NCBI GenBank assembly: GCA_946482635.1
Contig: CAMLSG010000077.1
Coordinates: 1 to 21,526 of the forward strand
Reading direction: 5' to 3'
Length of the DNA: 21,526 bases
DNA from: an uncultured Duganella sp.
GTDB taxonomy: Bacteria > Pseudomonadota > Gammaproteobacteria > Burkholderiales > Burkholderiaceae
Below, piece after piece: positions 1-6,238 of the stretch (the first letter of the stretch is position 1; every line of letters begins with the position of its first letter). The translations under genes were made by a program, and so were the position numbers. Below the pieces are notes generated by a model, which worked only from the letters and a program-made list of their open reading frames with translations, made no database searches and had not been told where the DNA came from.

Positions 1-2408
1 GGGTCGGAGGTGATCTGGGCTTCCGTGTAAGGCAGCTTGATCCACTGGCCCTTGGCATACAGCTTGGTCTGGTCGTTGAAATGCGGGCTGTCCGGATTCG
101 ACGACTGGCTGTAGGTCAAGATGCCCTCCGCCACCGGTCCGCTGCTGTCCCAGGTCACGAACTGGATATAGCTGTTGCCGTAGGCGCCGGCGTTGGTTTT
201 CGAATCCGCGGTATAGATCCAAATGCCGGGATAGATCTGGTTCTTCACCCCGCGCCAGTTCATGAAGGTATAGCGCCCGCCCGGCACGGCCAGGCTGCCG
301 TCCGGGCGGGAGATGGTCTGCACTTCTTCCGGGCGGGTCCTGCGTTTGGCATCGGTATCGAACTGGCTGGTGGCAACCAGGGCTTCCAGCTTCGCCATGG
401 CGGCAGGAATGCCGGCGGCGCCACGCGGCGTTTCCAGCGGATCGGCCGGGTTGTACGGCACGCTCCACCACGAGGCCGCATTCAATTCACCCAGCGCTGC
501 ATACAGCTCGTAGAACAGGATGGCGCCCGCGCTGCCCGGCGCATGGGTCTTGTCCCAGGCCTGCAGCACCGCGCAGGCGTCCTTGGCCGCAGCCGTTGCG
601 GTGCTGGAAGCGAGGCAGGCGGCGGTGAACTCCGGCAGCCATTTCTGCGCCTTGAAGAAGCGCGCCTGCAGGTAGATCTGCTGCAGGTTGGCCATGGTGA
701 AGCGGTTGCCCGCCACGCCATCGGTGCTGGCCAGGCGGTCGCGCACGATGGCGTGGCCGGTGCGGGTGCGGTTGTTCTGCGGGGCGCCTTCCAGGTTCGG
801 ACCGGTTGCGATGATCTTCGGATAGCCGGTGAGGAAGGTATTGGCGGACGGCCACCAGTGGCTGTCGTTGGCATTCAGGATGTAGTCGCTGCGCTTGACC
901 CACGGCCGCTGGGCGGCGCCGATCGCGCCCGACCAGTCGCAGGCAGAGGTGGTACCCGTCATCACCACCACGCCGGTGGTGGCGAGGATGTCCTGGAATG
1001 GGGCACCTTGCGCTGCGCCCGGAACGCACGCTGCCAGCTGCGGATTCTGCACATTGGCTGCCACCGAGAAGTTGCCGTACAAGGTGTCGCCCGCGCTGTC
1101 GGCAGCCATGGTATTCACCCACGGCATGGCGACATAGGTTGCCGCCGCCGTGCGCAAGCTGTCCACGCTGGTGGACTTGCCGTTCAGGAGCACCTGGTCG
1201 ATCAGCTTGTAGTTGGCCAGGTTGGCATCCTGGATCGCGAACGCAGACGAAGTGCCCCAGGCGAAGGAGCTGTCCATCAGCATCGGGCCGAACTCGCTGG
1301 TGTACAGGGTGCGCGACAGCGAGGTGAGCGCGCCATCGGCGCCCTTGACGCTGATTGTCAGCGGCACGGCCGTCATCGCCACCGGCTTGCCATCCTTGAT
1401 GTAGCGCGTCGTGTTGGCCGGGTCGAGCGCCAGGTAGCGCAGCGTGAAGCGGTTGTCGGTGGAGAAGGTGTGGGTCCACGCCACCTTGTCGTTAAAGCCG
1501 ATCAGCGGCAGCGGCACCCCCAGCAGCGTTGCCCCATACACGTCATAGCCCTTGCCGGTGACCGTCAGGTGCAACTGGTTCAGGCGCAGCGCGCCCCACC
1601 ATGGAAAGTGCGGATTGCCGAACACCATGCCCTTGCCGGACTGGGTCACGTCCTTGCCCAGGCCAAAGCCGTTGGAGCCGATGGTATGTTCCTGGATCGT
1701 CTGCAAGCCCCTGGCGATCGAGGAGTTGGCATAATCGGAAGCGGCCAGCAGGCGCGGCTTGCTGCGCTTGAGCAGCGCGGCCGTGGCTGTCTTTGGCGGC
1801 TGCGCCGAGCCGATCTGCCTGATGAAGGCCAGCGAACTGCCCGCCATCGCGGCCTGGGCGAAGCGCAGGTAAGCGTCGTCCTCGGTCATTGGCTGCACCC
1901 AGGCGGCGTTGTTGCAGGCCGTCGGCAGGCTGGCGAGCGGGGTCTCTTTCAGGTAGCGGTTGTAGCCGGCCACGAAGCCGGAGGTGAGGTCTTGCGCATC
2001 CTGGCTGGACGCAGCCTTGATCTTGGCAGCCAGCGCCGGCGTAAACAGCAGCTTGTAGAAGAAATCGGAATCGATATTGCCGAAGGTATCGCCCAACTGG
2101 CCAAGGTAGCCGCTGGCGCCGCCAAAGTATTTCGCGCGCTCGCCATGCAGGGTCACCAGCTCTTCCGCGTACAGGCAGATGTTCTCCTTGGCGAAAGCAT
2201 AGCCGTAGCCATAGCCGGCGCCCTTGAAGGTCTCCGCTTTGACGTGCGGCACGCCGTAGGAGGTGTAGCGGATCGAGGCGACATACGTAGTGCCGGTGAT
2301 TGGCGTGGTGGCGGGTGGCGCCGGCGGATCGTCGCTGCTGCTGCCGCAGGCCGCCAGCAGCGCGAAAGGAATCAACGTCAGAATACGGGATAAAACATGC
2401 TGTCTCAT
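1..2408 (-). CDS. Acyl-homoserine lactone / aculeacin-A type acylase, lipoprotein (penicillin acylase family, N-terminal serine hydrolase), 3' end off window
   Basis: The sequence shows 802 codons with no stop before the window edge. Members of this family are about 760-820 residues and usually end soon after the last motif visible here, so little is probably missing. The start at 2408 has an AGGAGA ribosome-binding site. The N-terminus is a lipoprotein signal with lipobox LAAC (Cys21), then a Gly/Ser/Asp/Pro linker, so the enzyme is probably anchored to a membrane on its periplasmic or outer face. The autoprocessing site is Gly244-Ser245; Ser245 would become the N-terminal nucleophile of the beta chain. 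Downstream come NPHFPW (His267), GFNDKVAWTHT and NANDSHW (oxyanion Asn512, beta-chain position 268, close to Asn269 of PvdQ). Family knowledge: these enzymes hydrolyse amide bonds of long-chain acyl-homoserine lactones, acylated peptides or siderophore precursors. The motifs resemble PvdQ and AHL acylases more than true penicillin G acylases. Substrate is inferred. Confidence 0.88.
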   Translation of the reverse strand, partial: MRQHVLSRILTLIPFALLAACGSSSDDPPAPPATTPITGTTYVASIRYTSYGVPHVKAETFKGAGYGYGYAFAKENICLYAEELVTLHGERAKYFGGASGYLGQLGDTFGNIDSDFFYKLLFTPALAAKIKAASSQDAQDLTSGFVAGYNRYLKETPLASLPTACNNAAWVQPMTEDDAYLRFAQAAMAGSSLAFIRQIGSAQPPKTATAALLKRSKPRLLAASDYANSSIARGLQTIQEHTIGSNGFGLGKDVTQSGKGMVFGNPHFPWWGALRLNQLHLTVTGKGYDVYGATLLGVPLPLIGFNDKVAWTHTFSTDNRFTLRYLALDPANTTRYIKDGKPVAMTAVPLTISVKGADGALTSLSRTLYTSEFGPMLMDSSFAWGTSSAFAIQDANLANYKLIDQVLLNGKSTSVDSLRTAAATYVAMPWVNTMAADSAGDTLYGNFSVAANVQNPQLAACVPGAAQGAPFQDILATTGVVVMTGTTSACDWSGAIGAAQRPWVKRSDYILNANDSHWWPSANTFLTGYPKIIATGPNLEGAPQNNRTRTGHAIVRDRLASTDGVAGNRFTMANLQQIYLQARFFKAQKWLPEFTAACLASSTATAAAKDACAVLQAWDKTHAPGSAGAILFYELYAALGELNAASWWSVPYNPADPLETPRGAAGIPAAMAKLEALVATSQFDTDAKRRTRPEEVQTISRPDGSLAVPGGRYTFMNWRGVKNQIYPGIWIYTADSKTNAGAYGNSYIQFVTWDSSGPVAEGILTYSQSSNPDSPHFNDQTKLYAKGQWIKLPYTEAQITSD

Positions 2409-2491
2409 CTTGTCTCCTAGTTTTTCGGCATTGGCAAAGTTAATTGCTTGGCAATAATAACCTGCCTTGGGCATGAAAAACCGGAATGGCC

Positions 2492-2520
2492 CATAATCGC
2501 GGTTCATTGTCCAACCGCGA
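2492..2520 (+). promoter_or_regulatory. Probable GST promoter -10 (CATAAT) and overlapping 8-bp perfect inverted repeat
   Basis: CATAAT at 2492-2497 matches five of six bases of a sigma-70 -10 box. A weak -35 (TTGGGC, 2467-2472) lies at a long 19-base spacing. The inverted repeat TCGCGGTT (2497-2504) / AACCGCGA (2513-2520) has a perfect 8-bp arm and an 8-base spacer. It would span the transcription start and sits 10 bases before the GST start codon. This is the layout of a repressor operator or a short 5' leader hairpin. The function is inferred. Confidence 0.4.
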
Positions 2521-2530
2521 GAGATTGAGC

Positions 2531-3235
2531 ATGACTGGCATTACCGACTTCCCTATCAACGCCAAATGGCCCGCCCAACATCCTGAACGCCTGCAGCTGT
2601 ATTCCCTGCCTACGCCAAACGGCGTCAAGGTATCGATCATGCTGGAAGAAACCGGCCTCGCTTACGAGCCGCACCTGGTCAGCTTCGAGACCAACGACCA
2701 GATGTCGCCGGAGTTCCTGTCGCTGAACCCGAACAACAAGATCCCGGCCATCATCGATCCGGACGGCCCGGGCGGCAAACCGCTGCCGCTGTTCGAATCG
2801 GGCGCGATCCTGCTCTACCTGGCCGAGAAAACCGGCAAGCTGATCCCGCAGGATGCGGCAGCGCGCTACGAAACCATCCAGTGGCTGATGTTCCAGATGG
2901 GCGGCATCGGCCCGATGTTCGGCCAGGTGGGCTTCTTCCACAAGTTCGCCGGCAAGGAATATGAAGACAAGCGCCCGCGCGACCGCTACATCAACGAGTC
3001 GGCGCGCCTGCTGGGCGTGCTGGACCAGCGCCTGCAAGGCCGCAAGTGGATCATGGGCGAGCAGTTCACCATTGCCGATATCGCGATCTTCCCGTGGGTC
3101 CGCAACCTGGTGGAATACTACGGCGCCGGCGAACTGGTTGGCTTCGAGAAATTCTCCAACGTGCGGCGCGTGCTGGGCGCCTTCCTCGACCGCCCGGCTG
3201 TGGCGCGCGGCCTGAATATTCCGGCCCGCGGCTAA
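2531..3235 (+). CDS. Glutathione S-transferase, YfcG/YghU-like (Nu-class type)
   Basis: 234 residues. The N-terminal thioredoxin-like domain (about 20-103) has PTPNG (Thr28/Asn30 in the place of the catalytic region), NKIPAI (the cis-Pro loop) and FESGAI (Glu89-Ser90, which binds the gamma-glutamyl group of glutathione). The helical C-terminal domain (about 110-232) has QWLMFQMGGIGPMFGQ, typical of YfcG-type enzymes, and the GST N-cap region FTIADIA. Family knowledge: YfcG and YghU of E. coli are disulfide-bond reductases that bind glutathione or GSSG and have little classical transferase activity. Cytoplasmic; no signal peptide. An in-frame ATG exists at 2486, but 2531 gives the length and N-terminus usual for the family, and 2486 lies upstream of the predicted -10 box. 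The gene is divergent from the acylase and stands 62 bases before the cyanophycinase. It resembles both YfcG and YghU, so no symbol is assigned. Confidence 0.92.
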   Translation: MTGITDFPINAKWPAQHPERLQLYSLPTPNGVKVSIMLEETGLAYEPHLVSFETNDQMSPEFLSLNPNNKIPAIIDPDGPGGKPLPLFESGAILLYLAEKTGKLIPQDAAARYETIQWLMFQMGGIGPMFGQVGFFHKFAGKEYEDKRPRDRYINESARLLGVLDQRLQGRKWIMGEQFTIADIAIFPWVRNLVEYYGAGELVGFEKFSNVRRVLGAFLDRPAVARGLNIPARG

Positions 3236-3297
3236 ATACCTGCAAGTGACGGGCGTACAATGGCTGGGCAGGATTCAACCAGTCCGGGAGCATCGCC

Positions 3298-4278
3298 ATG
3301 CTACGCCTCCACCGCTTGTTTGCCGTCTTCCTGCTGCTGGCCGCCGCGCTGGCAGCACCCGCCCACGCCGGCAAGCCTTACCAGTACTACGCGGTGGGCG
3401 ATCCCACCAACGTCATCCTGCCGCAGCCGAAGAAAACCAGCCTGGTGCTGATGGGCGGCGGCCCCGACGTCGACGCCGCCTTTGCCTGGATGATCCAGAA
3501 AGGCGGCGGCGGCAACTTCGTGGTGATCCGCAGCCGCGGCACCGACGCCTACAACCCCTATATCTTCGCCATGGGCGGCGCCCAGTCGGTGGAAACGCTG
3601 GTGATCCCGAGCCGCGACGCCGCCAACGATCCCTTCGTGGCCGAACGCATCCGCAACGCGGAAGAGCTGTTCATCGCCGGCGGCGACCAGTCGGACTACA
3701 TCAATTTCTGGCAGGGCACGCCGGTGCAGGCGGCAATCCAGGAACTGGCCAGCCGCAAGGTCCCGATCGGCGGCACCAGCGCCGGCCTGGCCCTGATGGG
3801 GCGCTTCGGCTTTGCCGCGCTGAACGGCAGCATCACCTCGGCTGAAGCGCTGGCCGATCCTTTCGACAAGCGCATGACGCTGGAGCGCGACTTCCTGCTG
3901 CTGCCCGACCTGGGCAGCGTGATTACCGATGCGCACTTCGACACGCGCGACCGGCTGGGGCGCCTGGTGGCCTTCATCGCCCGCATCGTCAATGATGGCT
4001 GGGCCGGCATGGCGCGCGGCATCGGGGTGGATGTGGAGACGGCGCTGCTGGTGGAAGACGGCAAAGGCACGCGCGTAGGCGCGGGCTCGGTCACCTTCCT
4101 GCAATCGGTCGGCATCCCCCAGGTGTGCAAGCCGAAGCAGCCCTTGACCTACCTGAACCTGCAGGGACAGCGCATGTCGGGCGGCGGCAGCTTCGACCTG
4201 CGCAACTGGGCCGGCTATGGCGGGGCGACGGTGCCGCTTACCGTCTCGGCCGAAGCCGGGGTGCTGCTTACCAGGTAA
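3298..4278 (+). CDS. Exported cyanophycinase-like serine peptidase (peptidase S51)
   Basis: 326 residues with a Sec signal peptide (1-24, hydrophobic core FAVFLLLAAALAA, cleavage after AHA). The S51 fold is recognisable by LVLMGGG near 51-57, FIAGGDQ (128-131) and the nucleophile elbow GGTSAG with Ser161. Family knowledge: cyanophycinases hydrolyse the storage polymer cyanophycin (multi-L-arginyl-poly-L-aspartate) to beta-Asp-Arg dipeptides. Intracellular CphB lacks a signal peptide, whereas CphE enzymes are secreted and let bacteria feed on released polymer. The signal peptide here favours the secreted role. Other S51 members act on Asp-X dipeptides or alpha-linked peptides, so the substrate is inferred. 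A purine-rich GGGAG lies 8 bases before the start, and a possible -10 (TACAAT, 3256-3261) lies just upstream. The 3' end overlaps convergent yaiL by 11 bases. Confidence 0.86.
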   Translation: MLRLHRLFAVFLLLAAALAAPAHAGKPYQYYAVGDPTNVILPQPKKTSLVLMGGGPDVDAAFAWMIQKGGGGNFVVIRSRGTDAYNPYIFAMGGAQSVETLVIPSRDAANDPFVAERIRNAEELFIAGGDQSDYINFWQGTPVQAAIQELASRKVPIGGTSAGLALMGRFGFAALNGSITSAEALADPFDKRMTLERDFLLLPDLGSVITDAHFDTRDRLGRLVAFIARIVNDGWAGMARGIGVDVETALLVEDGKGTRVGAGSVTFLQSVGIPQVCKPKQPLTYLNLQGQRMSGGGSFDLRNWAGYGGATVPLTVSAEAGVLLTR

Positions 4279-4807
4279 AGTCGTCCGGGATCTTGTAGTC
4301 GGCGTAAGGATCGTCTTCCGCCGGCTGCTCGCTGGCGGCCTTCTTGACCGCGACCACGACTTCCGGCGCGCGTTCGGCGATCTTTTCGCCCACCACTTTC
4401 GGCACCAGTTCGGCCACGCCGTCCAGCACCACGATCACCAGGCGGCCGTTGACCAGGTGCTGCTGCACCTTGTCCGACACGTAGATGCGTTCGATCTTGC
4501 TGCCGATGGTGAAGTTGTAGGCCAGGTCGCCATTGCCCTTCGGCTGGCGGTGCTGCTGCACCATCTGGATCACCTGGGCCATGACCGCTTTCTGGCCGGC
4601 GGCCGCATCGCGCGCCGCGTTGAGCTCGCGCGCGCGCTCGGCGGCCTTGCGCTGCTGTTCCAGCGCCGCCTCGCGCGTCTGGTCGACGGCCTTGGTGCCG
4701 CTGCGCAGTTCTTCCTTGTGCTGCCTGGATTTTTCCTGCTGCACCTTGTTGACCTTCTTCTTGTCGACCAGGCCAGCCTTCATCAATTGTTCTTGTAACG
4801 AAACCAT
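4268..4807 (-). CDS. yaiL: YaiL family protein (DUF2058), putative nucleoprotein/polynucleotide-associated
   Basis: 179 residues, the family's usual size. The N-terminus SLQEQLMKAGLVDKKK matches the start of E. coli YaiL. A long, highly charged Lys/Glu/Gln/Arg-rich helical stretch follows (about 15-80, likely coiled coil). Next is a compact beta-rich part with DLAYNF, NGRLVIVVLD and a VV-rich segment, and then the signature acidic tail DDPYADYKIPDDFTW. The biochemical function of YaiL is not established; annotation as a nucleoprotein or polynucleotide enzyme is tentative. Cytoplasmic. The start at 4807 has the ribosome-binding site AAGGAG. It is divergent from the CAP gene across 50 bases and converges on the cyanophycinase, so it is probably a single-gene unit. 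Confidence 0.93.
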   Translation of the reverse strand: MVSLQEQLMKAGLVDKKKVNKVQQEKSRQHKEELRSGTKAVDQTREAALEQQRKAAERARELNAARDAAAGQKAVMAQVIQMVQQHRQPKGNGDLAYNFTIGSKIERIYVSDKVQQHLVNGRLVIVVLDGVAELVPKVVGEKIAERAPEVVVAVKKAASEQPAEDDPYADYKIPDDFTW

Positions 4808-4821
4808 GTCTAACTCCTTTG

Positions 4822-4851
4822 TTGCCCGCAGTTTACCAGAGCAGGTATAGT
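4822..4851 (+). promoter_or_regulatory. Candidate promoter placing the CAP-gene transcript start at its ATG (leaderless)
   Basis: TTGCCC (4822-4827) and TATAGT (4846-4851) are separated by 18 bases. The -10 ends only 6 bases before the ATG at 4858, which puts the expected transcription start on or beside the start codon. No Shine-Dalgarno sequence is visible between them. The motifs are seen directly; their use as a promoter is inferred. Confidence 0.4.
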
Positions 4852-4857
4852 GCCCCT

Positions 4858-5706
4858 ATGAAGAGGCTTATCATTCTCGCAAGCGCATGCGCGGCGCAAC
4901 TCCCCGCCGCCCATGCCGGCGAAGCGGATCAACTTGCGGCCATGGTCAACGCCTGGCGCGCCGCCCCCGCCGCTTGCCAGGGCAAGCAGCGCCCCGCGGT
5001 AGCTGTGTTGACGCCTAGGCCGGTATTGTCGCGCATCGCGCTGCGGCCCGGCACGATCCTGCTGGCCGCGCTGGACAGCGCCGGCTACGATCCCGAAGTA
5101 GCGGACGCGGTCAGCGTGGAAGGTCCTGGCGATGCGCGCAGCGCCTTCGAAGCGCTGCGCGATTCGTATTGCGCCACGCTGGGCAGCACGCGCTACCGCG
5201 ATATCGGCGCCCATCGCGCAGGCAATGAATGGACGATCGTGCTGGCAGCGCCGGCGCCGAACCCGGTCACGCTGGTTCCCGACACTGCGGAAGCGGCGCG
5301 CGAAGTCTTCAACGCCACCAACGCGGCCCGCGCCGAAGCCCGCCAATGCGGCGATACCTGGATGGAGGCGGCGCCGCCCCTGGCCTGGAACAAGGACCTG
5401 GCCGCGGCCGCCCTGGCCCACAGCCAGGACATGGCGCAGCAAAGCTACTTCGCCCATAAGAACAAGCAGGGCAATGAAGTGTCCCAGCGCGCCGAAGCGC
5501 AAGGCTACCGCTGGCGCCATATCGGCGAAAACATCTCGCGCGGACAGACCAGCGCGCAGGAGGCCGTGACGGGCTGGATCAACAGTCCGGGCCACTGCCA
5601 CAACCTGATGAACCCGCGTTTCACCGAGTTCGGCGCCGGCGTCGCCATCCGCCAGGGCAAGCGCCCGGCTGCTTATTGGACCCAGGTGTTCGGCGCCCCG
5701 CGCTGA
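4858..5706 (+). CDS. Secreted CAP-domain (SCP/PR-1-like) protein with a degenerate N-terminal CAP-like half
   Basis: 282 residues with a Sec signal peptide (about 1-19, cleavage near AAHA). The C-terminal part (about 148-282) is a bacterial YkwD-type CAP domain: VFNATNAARA, LAWNKDLAAAALAHSQDMA (His188), SYFAH (His200), IGENIS (Glu224), SPGHCHN (His246/His248) and a terminal YWTQVF. These His/Glu residues line the conserved CAP cavity. The first half (about 20-140: LAAMVNAWRAAP, ARSAFEALRDSYC) has the rhythm of a second, degenerate CAP-like unit without the His/Glu set. Bacterial CAP proteins are exported; their biochemical role is unsettled (lipid or ligand binding is proposed). An in-frame TTG at 4819 would extend the protein, but the signal peptide begins cleanly at the 4858 ATG. 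No Shine-Dalgarno precedes it. Confidence 0.85.
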   Translation: MKRLIILASACAAQLPAAHAGEADQLAAMVNAWRAAPAACQGKQRPAVAVLTPRPVLSRIALRPGTILLAALDSAGYDPEVADAVSVEGPGDARSAFEALRDSYCATLGSTRYRDIGAHRAGNEWTIVLAAPAPNPVTLVPDTAEAAREVFNATNAARAEARQCGDTWMEAAPPLAWNKDLAAAALAHSQDMAQQSYFAHKNKQGNEVSQRAEAQGYRWRHIGENISRGQTSAQEAVTGWINSPGHCHNLMNPRFTEFGAGVAIRQGKRPAAYWTQVFGAPR

Positions 5707-5708
5707 GC

Positions 5709-5736
5709 TTGACATCTGCCCCCTGCGTACTAGGCT
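5709..5736 (+). promoter_or_regulatory. Candidate sigma-70 promoter for the NTF2-like/TPR gene pair
   Basis: A perfect -35 box TTGACA (5709-5714) begins three bases after the CAP stop codon. A weak -10, TAGGCT (5731-5736), follows after 16 bases. Downstream, at 5746-5775, is an imperfect hairpin whose core GCGGCATGCCGC is a perfect 12-bp palindrome; it would lie in the 5' leader. The -35 is striking but the -10 is poor. Confidence 0.4.
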
Positions 5737-5792
5737 TACCTGATCGGCAGCCTGCGGCATGCCGCTGCAGGTGCCGGTGTTTGGGGGATGCC

Positions 5793-6224
5793 ATGGACAC
5801 CAAGAAGTTCATCAGTGAAGGCTACAAGCTCTATGCGGCAGGCGACCTGAAAGGCCTGCTTGAACGCTATAACGACGATGCGGAGATGATCAATCCCGAC
5901 TCCGACTACCTGCCCATAGGTGGCAGCTATCAAGGCAAACAACAGATAGCCGAATTCTTCATGAAGTTGAATGAAACCACACAGTGCACCTACCTCGAAC
6001 CCAAGACCATGGTGCAGGAAGGCGACACCGTGGTGGTGACCGGCGATTCAAGCTGGATTGCCCGCAGTACCGGCATCGCCTACGATAATCCCTTTGTCCA
6101 TGTTTTCAAGATGAGCGGCGATAAGGTCGCCTCGATGCGCGCGTACTACGACACCAGCAAGCTGGAACATGCCCTGCATCCAGCCACCACGGGCCAGGCT
6201 GCCGGAAAACCACTGCACCACTAA
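5793..6224 (+). CDS. Nuclear transport factor 2 / SnoaL-like protein
   Basis: 143 residues, normal for single-domain NTF2-like proteins. The N-terminal helix (GYKLYAAGDLKGLLERYNDDAEMI) and the following beta segments (SYQGKQQIAEFF, DTVVVTGDSSWIARSTG, FVHVFKMSGDKVASMRAYYDTSKLEHAL) form the cone-shaped fold of SnoaL/ketosteroid-isomerase-like proteins. No signal peptide. The fold hosts small-molecule isomerases, cyclases, dehydratases and non-enzymatic binding proteins, so no reaction can be named. An open frame continues upstream to 5676 inside the CAP gene, but only the ATG at 5793 has a ribosome-binding site (GGGGGA) and starts at the first helix. The TPR gene follows after 14 bases, suggesting co-transcription. 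Confidence 0.85.
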   Translation: MDTKKFISEGYKLYAAGDLKGLLERYNDDAEMINPDSDYLPIGGSYQGKQQIAEFFMKLNETTQCTYLEPKTMVQEGDTVVVTGDSSWIARSTGIAYDNPFVHVFKMSGDKVASMRAYYDTSKLEHALHPATTGQAAGKPLHH

Positions 6225-6238
6225 CCAGGAGAACGAAT

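Noticed and set aside
81..2393. 770-codon plus-strand open frame opposite the acylase
   Set aside because: The minus strand encodes a full set of acylase motifs and a lipoprotein signal; this frame is an antisense artefact.
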